DNA from: Mycocentrospora acerina
Taxonomy: Eukaryota > Ascomycota > Dothideomycetes > Pleosporales
Assembly (NCBI GenBank): GCA_022701365.1
Contig: JAKUHH010000108.1
Location: 58,501 to 122,500, forward strand
Reading direction: 5' to 3'
DNA length: 64,000 nucleotides
In this document: piece after piece, positions 21,101 through 33,331 of the stretch
Layout of the letters: every line of letters begins with the position of its first letter
Numbering within the stretch: the stretch's first letter is position 1
The notes under the pieces: model-generated
Database searches by the model: none
Seen by the model: the letters and a program-made list of their open reading frames with translations, nothing else
Told to the model about the DNA's origin: nothing
Made by a program: the position numbers and the translations under genes

Positions 21101-22501
21101 GGTGAAAGAGCTGTTCAGGAGATGGAGTTCTTGCGGCGTAACAATCAACTTCTTCGCCATGACAGCTCCGAATCGGAGGCGTATGTTAGCAGTCGAGACG
21201 GCATGTCAACGTCCTCGATAGATTACAATGCCGAGATGGAGGCGAGCGGGACGATCGTACCCGAAGTTTCGGGAGGCATGAGATCGCCGCATGGCTTGAA
21301 GCCCCCGTCGTCACTACTCTATGCCACCAAAAGCGAAGCCCTCACACCCGATCCAACAGATGAGGATGCACTGCAACTCCTAGACTTCCAAGCCATGCAC
21401 GTTGATGCAGAAAAAGACTCGCCGTTTTCCGTTGTAGGATTATTGAATAGTCTTCTAACTTTCTACACAACCGCTCAATCGGACGCTCAATTCTCATCCT
21501 TGCTGCTTCTCCTTCTAGCGCCACTACTGCCACAAACCCACATTCCTACTGGGGAAGCAAACATTGATGCTGGAGAAGTACTTACTGCATTTGCGGACAC
21601 GTTTACCTCGCTTGGCCTGACTCCTACGCAAGCGAAAGCTATACTCTCAACGCAACTGAGTCAATTGATAGCTACTGGTATCAACCCGTACCAGGCAGAG
21701 TCTATTCTAAACACATATCATGCCCAGCTGCATAGTTTGTGTCTTTACAATTCTGCAGCGTCGCTTCGTCGACTCTCTTATCCAACTTATCCTGCCGTCT
21801 ATGAGCAAGCGCTGAAAGATACTCAGCTCGGGCTTCTTTGTTTGAGCTGTAACACACCAATAAACAACCCAAAGGACAAGACGCGTTGCGAGTCATGCAA
21901 ACGGGCGCAAGTACCCTGTCCGATTTGTTGGGGCAGATATCTAGTGTTTGAGCCTATCACTGCCAAGAAAAAAGACAAGTCTAAGTTTCGGGCAAGTTTC
22001 AAGGACACAGAACACAAAAGGATCCGATTTTCACTCGAATCAAACATCGGTCATGACCCGGGTGATAATATCGAAGAATCTTCGCCTACGGTTCCATCCA
22101 ATTGGTCTCCTTCCAAAGCAACTCTCTGGACATGGTGCCCACTCTGCGGACACGGTGGCCATACAAACTGCGTGTCAGCATGGTTTTCTGACGCTATAAT
22201 TTCCGAGGGTTCCTGTCCGACGGAAGGCTGTCTTTGCGACTGTGTCAATGGCAAACGGAGAGAAGACAAGCTACAAGAAATGCTGCGCAAAAAGGCAGAA
22301 AAATCACGAGCAAAACCAGTCCGCAAAGGCGACGACTGGAAAGTCCATGAGAGCAAAGCCGTATCCGCCGTACGCAATGCTGCCCTTGACGATTCCCAGC
22401 AATTGTCATCACGCAAAGAAGAACTTAAACGCGTTCGTGTTGTGGCTCCGGACCAGACTTCCGCTTCGCATTTTGGCGCACAGAAGCTTCCGAGGGCGTA
22501 A
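18122..22501 (+). CDS. RTC1: Rtc1/WDR24-like SEA (GATOR2) complex subunit
   Basis: Exon 1 is 18122-18330, the intron is 18331-18570 (240 nt, long for this window) and exon 2 is 18571-22501, giving 1379 aa. The short Pro-rich first exon joins in frame to the conserved start of the propeller region (TGLDISALDFNRERTHAV). WD40 repeats occupy about residues 100-430 (LSASHDATVRLWDLRD, DWHPDGKHLLSSGVDRTVKVWDF). A long disordered Ser/Pro-rich middle follows. The C-terminus has the zinc-binding RING-like module of this family: LCLSCNTPINNPKDKTRCESC, then CPICWG, then WCPLCGHGGHTNC and GSCPTEGCLCDC, about residues 1160-1295. In yeast Rtc1/Sea2 belongs to the SEACAT part of the vacuolar SEA complex, which supports TORC1 signalling in response to amino acids. 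Confidence 0.93.
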
Positions 22502-24461
22502 TTGTCTCATTTCAGAGCGGCGTCGGGTAGGCATGCATTTTCATGATATGTATGCTCGTTACATGACTATCCGTGACGAGGGTTGGGCGCACGCACGCAC
22601 GGAGCTGCCCGCAACAGCGCTTCAGTCACACCGCTTTCATGTGCGCTAAGGCGTGGACTTTGAGATAGTAGCCCGTGGCCCCGGCTGCGGGACGCTGCCA
22701 CGTTGAAGCGGAGAATTATTCGTCGGTTTAGAAAATCTCGGTTTGAGAGTGTTGGCGGCAATGTGATAGGATGTGCGGAGGTTGATGATGACGGCACCTT
22801 GGAAAAAAAACGTCATTGCACTCGTCGAAACTATTGGCCCATAGCTTCCTACAGTTTTAGTGATCATGTCTATTGATGTGCTTGTGTTTATGTGCCAGGT
22901 CTCCACTACAACAGCACCATAATAATTTCTTCTTCACTTACCCCTCGCCCGTTCCATCCACATGCATTTACATGATGACATAGCCATAGTCGCATATTCA
23001 CGGACCCGCGCCTTACCTTCCCACCCATTCACCCCCAGTACACGCACCAAAACTATCGCCCGTTGGGCGCAAAAAAAAAAAAAGATAGTAGACGAATAGA
23101 AACAACGACATGTATTTTCCTCTACAACCCCTACCTACCTACCTATCTACCTGCCTATCTATTCCATATGCAAGCTCTTCCATCTCCGTACTGTGTGCGC
23201 ATCATGATTCCCAAAAAAAAAATAACAAGAAACACGTCACGCACACACACACACACACACACACACGTAGCAACTTGGATGTAGTTAGTAGCGGTGAAAT
23301 CTCATCGTGTGCCTCTTCTTTTTTTTTTCTTTAAAAAAAATCGGACACGGCGAAAAAGTACACGACGCGACATGACACGACACGATATGACACGATATGA
23401 CATGACATGACATGACATGGCAAGATCGACACGTCGCGTCGCGTCGCATCACAAGTGCTTAGCGGACCGGCTCTCTGCTACGTGTGCGTGTGCATGGCTG
23501 ACACCGGTTAGAGAAAGACGTGCAATGTGCGAGTGGGTGGGTGGGTGGGTGGGAGGCACGGGGATCCGGGTTTGGAGTGATCTAGAACGGGGGACTGGGG
23601 ACTTGGGGTTGGGATTGTTGGAGCGGGAAGAAGGTAGGGATTGTTTTGGATGACCATGTGTGATTCGCGGGGAGGGTAGGGGTGAGGCATTGGACGGATT
23701 GTGGTTGTGGTTGTGATTGTGACGTGTGACGTGTGAGAAATAGAGAAGTATATGGTACTTTCTGTGAGGTCAGTGTACAACTGATGCTGTGGACGCAGCT
23801 TGCGTATGCCTTGTGCTACAACCTGGATAAATGGAAAAACGGAGAGTTGAAGAATGGGCGAAAATGTATGCTTTTGGTTGGAGTGCTGTGTTTGGCTTGC
23901 TCGATTGAGTCTCTTGAGTAAGAAAATTGATGCAAAAGTGATATGGCCTCAGAGAAAAATGATATGGAAAATGATGATGGCAACGAGACTGCGTCACAGA
24001 AATGTTCAAGGCCATGTCTTGCGAGGTTTCACTAAGCGGGTTGCGAATCGCTCATGCTACAGTCACACAATGCAATTGAGGCAGAAAAGACGTCGGAAGA
24101 GGAGATATCGTGGTTGAGCGTTGTCCTTCCTGGTCGTGCGGCTCCGATGTGACCTGTGTGACGATTGACGCAGTACGGAAACAACCCACTGCTTGGACGC
24201 GAGAAACAGACGCAGCCGCGCGCAACGTGATGGAACCTTGTGGATTCGAAGATTTTGAATTCTTAACCGATTTCCATCCCTCGTGACACCGTAGTCCTCA
24301 TGAGAAAGGAGATGAAGGCCTAAGTCGCCATGAAATGCATGCCCACGCTTCCGAGACGCAGCTCAGATTCCGAATATCTGGGCTTGGTCAGCCATGCTCC
24401 GTGACCTCCTCTACCGGCGCGCCAGTGTATGCCCGTACCTCAACTCCATGTCGTCAACTCT
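22502..24461. other. 2-kb convergent intergenic, no gene seen
   Basis: This lies between the 3' ends of RTC1 and rps21. It contains A-runs (22803-22810, 23071-23083), a (CA)n run at 23241-23266, and degenerate ACATG/ACACG pentamers at 23369-23420. GTGGGTGG runs lie near 23535-23552. Short open frames here lack codon character or domain signals. Confidence 0.6.
23369..23420. repeat. Degenerate ACATG/ACACG/ATATG pentamer array
   Basis: About ten 5-bp units are visible (GACATGACACGACACGATAT, then ACACGATATG, then repeated ACATG), a simple repeat in the RTC1-rps21 gap. Confidence 0.8.
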
Positions 24462-24900
24462 TTACCGGGATCCGCTCCAGACAGCCTTGAGGAAGCCGTC
24501 CTTCTGTGCGAGCCTGTTCAAGCTGTCGTCCGACTCGCCCATGGCGCGCACGAAGCCGCTGAGGGCGTAGACCTGGTTGTCGCCGGTGTAGCGGCCGTTC
24601 TCGTCAACCTTGCCGACGGACAGCTGGACCGAGGCGTGGTCCTTGGCCTTGATGATGCGTCCGGTAGCGGACTTTGGGGGAATTAGTATCGCGATTCGGG
24701 GGGTCAGAGATGAGCTGTTCGGGAACGTACGCATTTACGGGGGACGTAGACTGTGGGCGCGGTCAGCATGCATTCGGCGAGTTGGCGGGGTGAAGTTATG
24801 GGTGTGCGTGTGCGTGTACATGTACATATCGCCATGCACACGCGGGCGGTGCAGAAAAGGGATCCTTACGGTCAACGAGCTCGCCGCGTTCGTTCTCCAT
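24462..24900 (-). CDS. rps21: 40S ribosomal protein S21
   Basis: The three exons are 24900-24870 (31 nt), 24750-24731 (only 20 nt) and 24671-24462, with introns of 119 and 59 nt, giving 86 aa. The joined start reads MENERGELVDLYVPRKC and continues SATGRIIKAKDHASVQL, the universal eS21 sequence, and ends VWSGSR. The usual length in fungi is 86-88 aa. A longer open frame upstream of exon 3 (to 24734) reads through intron 2 and is not used. The protein sits on the small subunit and is needed for late 18S rRNA processing. The intron-rich 5' end with a 20-nt exon is typical of fungal ribosomal protein genes. Confidence 0.97.
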
Positions 24901-25529
24901 TTTGAGTGATGTGTGGGTAGACGGCGGGGTGTTCTTGAGGGTAGCTTCGTTGAAATGTCGACGTCGATGTTGCTGCTGTCGAATCGTGAATTCGTCGTGG
25001 GCCGAGCCATGACGCTAGTTAGCGAGTCTTGGCGCTGGGAGGGCACTCGTTGTGTGTACGCCTCTGCAGGGCGGGACACCCACCACAACCACAACCACAA
25101 CCACAGCAGCCTGTGAGACACCTCTTCAACGCGAACATCGCCTGCAACGCCGAGAGTAGCGGGTAGATGCACGAGGTACTGCATAAGCCCTGCTTGGCCA
25201 GACACAATGTCTTCGAATAGGCTCCTACAACGCCAAGGATAACTGATAGATGCACGAGGTGCTGTTCAAGCTGCTCGTTCAGACACCATGTTTTCGAATA
25301 GTCTCCTACTGTTATTCTCATATTTTTTGATTTTCAAACACTTCAACATCGTTTGGCAGGATCCCTTGGCATGCATTCTTGGTCAATTGAAATACTTTAA
25401 CGAGTACATCAGGGTGTCACGTAGCAGACTTCGCGAGGACAGTGATACATGCTTTCCAAGCGAGCAGAACCATCCACTCAAAAAGTGAACACCAAAGCCC
25501 ACAGACTGATTCAAGACCATCTGCTGTAC
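24901..25529. other. Intergenic upstream of rps21 and 3' of the metacaspase
   Basis: This stretch holds the rps21 promoter/leader, a CCACAA repeat (25079-25103) and an approximately 82-bp duplicated segment listed separately. Short open frames here include the duplicated peptide and are probably not coding. Confidence 0.5.
25144..25310. repeat. About 82-bp imperfect tandem duplication
   Basis: The first copy has TAGATGCACGAGGTACTG at 25164 and TTCGAATAGGCTCCTAC at 25212. The second has TAGATGCACGAGGTGCTG at 25247 and TTCGAATAGTCTCCTAC at 25293. Both begin with an AACGCC block. The offset is 81-83 bp, with small indels. Confidence 0.8.
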
Positions 25530-26577
25530 TCACAGAACCAATGGCAGGTTGTCCAGATCAATGTCCAGTCCAGAACTCAACTGCGGGATCTGGGTATACT
25601 TACTCTGATCAAGCAATTGCCTTGTCAACTGAAGAGTCTGTCGTTCATCAGCACTACTCTCGGAAACATTGCAGACTTCACCTTGTTCGAATTCAACATA
25701 ACAGGAATAGACTTACCCTGGCGTAGGTTGGCGACTCCTCCTTTTTCATCGTCTCCAAGAATGCCCACGTCATCGCCCCTGTAGCTTCACCTTGAATCTT
25801 TGCATCCGCGCTCGTTTGGTCATCTCGGCACCCACTAAACATCGTAACCATCTTCTTCTCACTCCCATACTGACCTGCAAACTCGCCGTGTTGAAGTCCG
25901 TCTTCCTCATCGTCCTGCTCTCCCATATGCCGTAGTCCCTTGAAGAAGCTACTTGCACCCGCAAGTAGATCTTGCGCTTCACCAATCTTCCGATAGGAGA
26001 ATCCTCCAGAGATGATACCCTGGGCTTCCCCAAGTAGCTGCGCACCAATCTTCAGGTTGTCCATGAGGCTAATCTGGCCATCAGCATCAGACCGATAAAC
26101 AAAGGGAAGTTCGACCGCGGAACCGGAGTGGCAACAGTCGAGAATGATGAAGAGTGTGCAGTCCGCTGCCATGCGTGTCACGAGATGTTGGTGCAGCAAT
26201 GTACTGCTGATTTGGCCGTGTTGTTCATAGTCTACAGGCACAATGCTGCTGTCCATTCCCGCTCCGCCACGGTTCCCATCTACGTCCTCAATCTGACCTC
26301 CGTGACCAGAGTAGTGTAGGAACAATGTGCATCCAGGTTCTGAAACCAGCCAGTCCATGGCCGCAATGATGTTGTGGCCGCTGGGGTAGTAGGACGAGTC
26401 TGGAGAAACGGAGGAACTGTCGGTCAGAACGACCCGGTCCTTTTGATTGTTCTCGTAACCTCTGTAGGAGAGGAATTCGGCGATATTGTCAACATCAGAG
26501 TGGCAGCCATTGAGAGCGTGGGCGGACCCCGTGTAGTTTATGCCGATGAGAAGGCTCTTTTTGCGTTGATAAGCCAT
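25530..26577 (-). CDS. Type I-like metacaspase without prodomain
   Basis: Exon 1 is 26577-25717 (287 codons), the intron is 25716-25638 (79 nt) and exon 2 is 25637-25530, giving 322 aa. The start MAYQRKKSL directly precedes the caspase-fold p20 domain (LLIGINYTGSAHALNGC). The catalytic His92 lies in HYSGHGGQ and the catalytic Cys149 in LDCCHSGS. The second exon restores the family end (TLQLTRQLLDQSKYTQIPQLSSG). Fungal Mca1/Yca1 proteins normally carry a Pro/Gln-rich N-terminal prodomain of about 80-130 residues; here none is present, and the frame upstream is only 14 codons with no ATG. The protein should be an Arg/Lys-specific, calcium-activated cysteine peptidase of the cytosol, involved in proteostasis or stress death. 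An unseen 5' exon is possible. Confidence 0.88.
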
Positions 26578-28112
26578 TTTTGTTAGGGGCAGATTTGTGA
26601 GATATGGTTGCAGATTCAATTGTGGTGATTTATGGTGCTAGTGATAGGGGCTTGACGGAGCTGTAGAGTTGTGGCTGAGTTGGAGGGGTAGAGGGGCAGT
26701 GAACGTCCGCATCGACCGCTACTATTTTAGTGCTAGTGGCTCCGCTATGGACACGTGGGAGCGTGTAGTCGCATTGAGCTGAAATACATTTCCACAAATC
26801 TACTATGTAATTACTTCAACTCCACAAAAGCTAGTGAGTGCTCTTGGGAGTGACCCTCAAGTCAATTACATGTAGAGATATTTGCTCTTTCAAGAACTCC
26901 CCTCCAGTCCTCAGATTTCAAATGCATCCAGCATGATAACGTGGATCGCAACCTCAGTACACCATCAACCAAGCGACGAAAGGTTGCTACCCTGATAGGA
27001 TTTCCTGTCTGAACACCGCTCCTGAGTCCCAAAACTATGTGCATCTTCTCGAGGACTGTCAATGGCATCACGCCAATTCTGATAGATATAAAATAACCTT
27101 TCTCTTTGAAGAAACCAGCCCGCAGCAAGTTGCACCTCAGAGATTTTTAAAACTGTTTCTGTAATGGCATGATCAGCTTACTATGTCATTACTGCAAGAA
27201 ACTAAGATCGCTATCAAGGATGCGAAGGCTTAACATTTGGTCAGAGCTGCCGTGAATGCGAGATTAACATCATACTTGGGTAACCTGAAGAACATAAGAC
27301 TAAAGCACAAGGCTTACTTTGCATTTTCAAATGATTCTTTCAACTCCCTAAGCTTGAGAAACAGTATCAAAACGTACTGCGTTTGCAGTATCCTCTGCAC
27401 AAATATTCGCGACAAGTATAATGTAAATATTCGGATTGTGGATTGAGATGAAAGGAAATTTACCTCCTCTTTGTAACTTACTCTTCTTCTAAAAAGTTGA
27501 TTATTCTAAGCATTTAAGCTATCAAGTGGGCCGAAAGCTGATATCATGATTTTACTAACGGTGTAGTCCGAGGCACACGACATGATTGAGAGATTCAATT
27601 TCTCACATTATCGATGAAAGAATACATGAGACTCGGGCGGAAAAGTTGCTTTGTTTCCTCCAGGTGAACATAAACGTTACGCTCGATGCAAGAAATGGTT
27701 ATCCGAGGCTGCGAGCATCTTCTCGGCCGCATGCATTGAACCAGAAAGACTTTCATGGAGGAATGTTCGAAGGAAAGAGGCGATCGAGTGGAATTGATAC
27801 ATGGAAAGAGATACATGAAGAGAGGAAATTGTGTGTATGGTTTCATATAAACAGAGGATAGGACACTAGCTGCGACAGATTCGACTATTTCATGACTGAG
27901 TGAATGATATAGGAGAAAGAGATTATCAAGGCTTGTTAATTTTTTGATAAAAAAAACGGAGGGTTGAGTGATCGGGTGCCTGTAAGGACAGATATTCAGA
28001 TCTAAATACTGTTCGAGAAGAATCTTGGTAATATTTAGTAAATATTGGTAGTAGTTTATGGTCTTTTCACCCGAAGATTGGGAGAGTGGCCTTTCCCAAT
28101 CGCCCTTATACT
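26578..28112. other. 1.5-kb intergenic, no gene seen
   Basis: This is the metacaspase promoter and the 3' flank of the GFA-fold gene. A minus-strand open frame at 26862-27128 has no ATG start and no recognisable domain. The DNA from about 27180 is moderately AT-rich. Confidence 0.5.
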
Positions 28113-28722
28113 CTACTCATCCAACTTCTTCCCTCCACGCGTAATCTCAAATTGTACCATATCTCCATGCTTTCCCTGCCAATCCTGTCTATGTGCCGCA
28201 AAGCTCTCACACTCCGGCTCTGGGATCCTCGGAAACATGCCCATCTTCACAATGACCATGTCGGGTAACATCTCAGCAAGGCTCATAATCGGACTATTTC
28301 TGTTAACCATGATCTTCTCCCAATACCTGAATATCCACGCCTACAATAATCAAAGGAAGGATCAAATAGATTGGTATTAGAAAAGGAATGACGTACTTTC
28401 CACACACCCCACAGAAGCACCTGGTAACACACTTTCCACTCCCCGTCGCATAATCGGGATACTTTTTCAACACGCCCTCATCGTCTTTAACCTCCACCTT
28501 CTCCTTCTCAATCACTAGATTCGATGACACATACGAGCCGGCGACCTTTCTGCAATTGGCGCAGTGACACAAGTGGCCGCGCTTTCGCGTGAAGAGCTCG
28601 CTGTCGTTGATGGTCACGCGAATACGCCCGCAGAGACAGGTCGAACTTATTCCGGTGCTGAACGAGGCGGGGTCATGGGACTTTGGGTCGCCGGTGTATT
28701 TGTTGGGGGTTTGAGAAGCCAT
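28113..28722 (-). CDS. GFA-fold (Mss4-like) zinc protein, 170 aa
   Basis: Exon 1 is 28722-28397, the intron is 28396-28300 (97 nt) and exon 2 is 28299-28113. This junction restores CGVCGKNSPIMSLAEM, the expected continuation of the fold; an alternative acceptor at the TTGTAG near 28340 would leave the wrong frame and a quick stop. Zinc ligands are visible in CLCGRI (residues about 30-32), CHCANCRK (about 53-58) and CFCGVCG (about 102-107), the CxC...CxxC...C layout of the glutathione-dependent formaldehyde-activating family. Many fungal members are small stand-alone proteins of unknown substrate, and the name does not prove formaldehyde metabolism. The promoter side has GGTTTT/GTTGGT simple sequence (28735-28800). 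Confidence 0.8.
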
Positions 28723-30363
28723 AATGTGGCGTTGATTTCGGTTTTGGTTTTGGTTTTGTTGTTGGTTCTAGTTTTGGTGTTGGTGTCGGTGTTAGATTTA
28801 GTATTGGTAATCGAGTTGGTGGAGGTGGTATTGGTAATCGTGTTGCGAAAGGATGCGAGATTATACCGTATATAATGTGGGGAGTGGCAAGGGCTTTGCC
28901 GACGTCGGATACCAGAGAGGGGATGTACGAAAGAGCGGAATTAAGGCGACGGAAGATGCACCCCTCATATCTCGTGGAATGTCGAATCTGGGGTGCATTA
29001 GCGCATGAATGGTGTGAAGCTACCAAAAAATGGTCTAGGTCTCCCCAAAATTGACAAAATCGTATGCTTGATTCAAGATCTAGTATATCTGAAATCTCTT
29101 ACACAGATATATTTATGGCACAAGAATGCCAGAATTCTACGCACATCCACCTGTTCTAAGCAAGGACTTCAAGCTTGAGCTTCAACTCATTCGCAGGTAT
29201 GGCACAAACACATACCAAAATCAGGTTCAAAATTCGACTCCTCGAGCCCAACATGATTCGGATGAATCTCTAAACATATTAAACGGCAGTGAAAGACTAA
29301 AAAACCAGCAAAAAGTATCTCACAAAAACATATCACCACCACCCCGATTCGAACACTCAAAACACTTCTCCTTACGTTCAACCCATCCATCAAACAGCAA
29401 AAAAGGTCTGTCCATTGCAGGCTGGGCTAGGCCCGACGGAACCCCCACAAACCAACCTCCAAGATCGTAATCAAGGAAATGAGGATTTAACCAGAAGGCA
29501 TACATGGAAGAGCTAACTCTCACGACTTACGCCAACCAGCCTAGACAGATTATTGATAGCAAGTAGCTGAACTAAACAGAACAAGTACAGAAGTAAATCA
29601 AGGGGGAAATTGATCTGGTGTGAAGCTGACGAGAAGGAGGGGCTTACTGGGCGTACGTGTGGACAAACACTCCGTATAACGGTGCATGTCTGTTGGTGAA
29701 GGTAGGTCGAGGTGAAAGTAAGTCTGCATGCGTTGCAATATGTCTCGCCTCTTACTCAAACTGTGCGTAATTTCTACACTGATATTACACTACTTCACCA
29801 AACTCATCTATCGATCCGCGTCATACTCAAATGCAAAGCTCAAGGCTGGATAGCGATGCACCAGAGCTAAAATTTCGACGCTTTTTCGAGACTCTCAACG
29901 CAAAGTATGCCCCTTGAGAAATAACAAATGGAGAGAGTATATTAGTACAATTTGAATAGTGTCGGACAAGCTTGTCGCTGGGTTGGTGAATTTGGACCGT
30001 GTTGCGTCGGTCAAGTGTAACGTATGGAGTTGTGACAAGATATGGAGAGAAAAGAACACTACGCGGTAGACTCTGGATAAGTGGTGTGGTTTGTTGCATT
30101 AACGAATAAATTCAGAAGTCGAGGGTGGTTACTTGGGTACTTGATAATATTTTCTTGGATACATGTACAGTGTAGGATGATTAACATACTGTGAGGAATT
30201 CAACGGTTTTGGGGTCTCCTTTGACAGGATAGACATGTGACATGGTGTGAGCTAAATCATTGACATTTACTACATAATGCATTAGAGCTACTATATACAA
30301 AAGATTCTACTATGTACCCGCTTTATCGGCCTGTTTCCATAAGTTTAGGGATAACAAATACGT
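28723..30363. other. 1.6-kb intergenic, no gene seen
   Basis: The stretch begins with a TTGGTTTTGG-like repeat (about 28738-28800) in the GFA gene promoter. The remainder up to the amine oxidase 3' end shows only short open frames without domain signals. Confidence 0.5.
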
Positions 30364-32081
30364 TCAAGAGTCACCACCCTCCCCGGCGTCCGACACGAAA
30401 AATGGATCTGCACCCATTCCGTTGAAAGCGTTGTACTCTGACCTATCTGTAGTACCCCTCAGTACTTCATAGCTCGTATAGTCTCCACACCCACTATCTG
30501 CATTCAAGCATGCAGAAGCAAGCTTGCCAGCAATACGTTTTCCTGCTTCCTGACCCTCAAACCAAGCTCCGTGCAGGAAGCCAAAATACTCAGCTGATGT
30601 ATGCTCACCCGCAAAGTACAACCTCTCGACATTTGCACGGAGGTTTTGATGCTGTTCTAGCGTCGTACCGGCAGGCCAGTTGGAGTAGCTACCAAATGTC
30701 CACGGATTTTGCGTCCAGCGGGGGTACATGAAATCAGTGGGTTCTGGGACGTCAATGTCAGGGAACATTTGGCGCAGGACGGCCATGACTTCTGCTTTTG
30801 TCGTTTCGTCGTCTTGCGCCTCAATGCGGTAGCTCTGTTCGTCTACGACAGTCACGAACAAGATGTTGCTGTCGGGAAGGAACCCATCGAGAGAAAGGGA
30901 TTGCCAGAGAGGGTAGTAGCCTCGAGTTGTGGGGTGTGCGTAGAGGAAAAACTCCGAGTCTGTGGGCCAGAAGGTCTCGTTGAATTGGAGAAAGATCTTG
31001 GTGTAGGTCGCCATGGAGAAGGTGGCAATCGAAGATTGCTTCCAGCTTGGGAGTTCGGGAGTAAATTCTACGACATCGTTTTGTAGAACACCCAGGGCAA
31101 AAGTGCAGATTGCATAGTCGGCTTCAACGCAGGATCCATCCTCATTGGTAATGGTCACACCAGAGTCCGAATACTCGATTCCACTCACAACAGTATTGAA
31201 CATCAGACGGGTATCGTTTGGCTGGAGAAACTTTGCTGCCTCAGCCCTGATCCAGGCACTGAAACCGCGCTGGTCGACGCTAAAATAGTCTTCATCCTTG
31301 AATTGGTAGTACGTGAGATTGTACGCTGTAGTACTGAACACGAAACTGGATTCTTCAGGTGTCTGTGCAGAGTCCCAGTCGAACATCCACCACTCGACTG
31401 CCTTGCGCTTCGCATCCCGTTTTGGTTTCCATCCATTTTGCGACAAGCCTGCGCGCTGGCTCATGTCTAGTAGATTTTCTGTAAGGATTGTACCGGCACT
31501 CTGCTCAAAGACACCCCAGTTTTCTTCATATTCGTCGAGAATATCCATATAGTCGACGGCACCGGTCTCGTCGTATGTGGCAATGGAACTCAGATTTGAG
31601 AATGTGCTCGACAAATTGACCTGCTTGGAGAATGTCCAGACAGGGTTCTCCGGCCCATTGGGTGTGCCTGTTCCTGAAATCCAGTTTGCTCCCAGTTCCA
31701 CAGTGTAAGGATTTCCATTAGAGTCAGAACCAAAGTCGGCATGTCGAAGACGGCCCCCAATGACGTCGTTATACTCAAGAATGAGGAAGTCCGTGATAGA
31801 TTGATTTGCAAGCGCTTGCTGTTGAGCAATTAGTGAATATTACATGTTACATGCCGTCCGTGACTAGCTTACAGCTGCTGTTATTCCAGTAACACCTCCA
31901 CCTCTAAGAAAGCTGGTGTCAGTAGAGTCTTATTTGGGCGATAGTTGCAAACTTACAGCACTGCAACAGTAGTCTTTCGACATGTACTGTTGCCGTAAGG
32001 TTTTGCATTGATAGTGGGCGCAGCCAAAACGCAAGCCGGCCAAATGGCTGACGCCAACAGTGAAACGTCCTTGAAATGCAT
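30364..32081 (-). CDS. Secreted-type FAD amine (polyamine) oxidase
   Basis: The three exons are 32081-31957, 31903-31873 (31 nt) and 31818-30364, with introns of 53 and 54 nt, giving 536 aa. The first exon encodes a signal peptide (MHFKDVSLLASAIWPACVLA). The tiny second exon carries the FAD-binding Rossmann motif VLGGGVTGITAA, followed in exon 3 by EYNDVIGGRL and VELGANWISGTG, hallmarks of flavin amine oxidases. The C-terminal FAD motif LYFAGEHTSAEYFGFLHGAW is present. Several N-glycosylation sites (NLSS, NLTY, NDTR, NETF) suit a secretory-pathway enzyme. It probably oxidises spermine or spermidine with release of H2O2; the exact amine cannot be told. Yeast Fms1 lacks a signal peptide, so this belongs to the extracellular or vacuolar subgroup. 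Confidence 0.88.
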
Positions 32082-33331
32082 GATGCGGTGAGTAGTGAAG
32101 GAAAGATGAGGTTGCGCGTCAAACTGAAGTACTCCGATTTGAACATGGTTCTAGGGACAGGCTACCCTGGACATTGCAGGAAAGACAGGACACTAGGCGA
32201 AATAAGGCAGTTGTGTATGCAATCTACTGTAGATACCTAGTACAGTGCAGATAACCGACTGTTTGTCACTTGGGATGGATAAGCTCCAATGGATAGAAGG
32301 AGTGTTTTTGAGCGGAAAAGTTTCAAAAAAAGGTTGGCATGGCTACGATGCAAAGGCTGTGAGTATGGCAACTATTGAGCCAAGTGGTCACAGGCGCTGG
32401 CACTTTGTGCAACCTAGGACGAGGAAACTCGGAACAGCCGATGCGCGATGGATTTCTGAGAAATGGTCCGATTGCCATAGCGGCAGGCACGGGTGGCTGG
32501 GGGATGATGCAGCATGTACCGGAAGCTCGGTAATAAGATCATGGAGTGCTACCCCATGCATATCAAGGGTGGGGCGTTTTCAAGATTGTTAGGTAAGGTG
32601 ATGGTGATGGCGGTGGTGACGGCGATGGGTTCGGTGGTGGTGATGGCGACAGTTTTGGTTTTGGTGTTAGTGCTCTCGCCTCTCGCTGCTGCACAATAGG
32701 AATGAACTGAGAGCATGAACAACTTGGAGCGATGCGATGCGGTGCGGTGCTATGCGATACCGCGCGGTGCCATGCGATACCATGCTTACGTACATCTTGC
32801 TCTCGCATGGACATGCGGTTTCCGGCGAGGAGCCTGCTGGTAGGCAAGGATGGCTCCAATGATCTAACCAGATGCATACCTCACCACCAATTCCCGGTGG
32901 AGAACAGGCCGCGCGGGACAAGCAAGATTTTCCCGCGTGCGCGTAGGCGGGCGGCAGCGTGGGGCTAGCAGCAATCAGCGACACCTCAGGCCAAACTCTG
33001 TGCAGGGCAAGGCACTTTGACTGTCGACCCCACCCACCAACACCAAAGCAAAGTGCACGCTGCATTGTACTCGGCCAAGTATGGCAACAACAGCCAAGAT
33101 GCAGCTGAGTAGCAGAACCCCGCCCGATCAAGGTATCTTAGATAGCAACTGCATGAGACCGGTGTTCGCTGTCGTGCCCTCGCGTCCCCACCATCATCAG
33201 ATGGAGAGACGCGGGGACATGGCAGCGATCTGAGAAATACGGTCGGAACTTGATCAGGTTAACTCCTGCGAAAGGACTCATGCTTTGCGCCCCTCCCATG
33301 AGGCTGCTACTAATGCGCCCAGGTCGCTGCC
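32082..33331. promoter_or_regulatory. Divergent intergenic between amine oxidase and NCS1 permease
   Basis: This is 1.25 kb of shared upstream DNA. Simple GGTGATGG/GGCGGTGG sequence lies at 32595-32665 and degenerate ATGCGAT/GCGGTGC repeats at 32730-32785. No gene was seen. Confidence 0.5.

Noticed and set aside
25019..25321. 100-codon minus-strand frame with internally repeated peptide
   Set aside because: The peptide repeat comes from the DNA duplication; there is no ATG-supported gene structure and the Cys/Gly run comes from CCACAA repeats.
26862..27128. 88-aa open frame on the minus strand
   Set aside because: It has no ATG at the start, no domain and no splice partners.
29325..29370. 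GTGTTCGAATC on the minus strand as a tRNA T-arm
   Set aside because: The flanking five bases do not form a stem and no cloverleaf fits.
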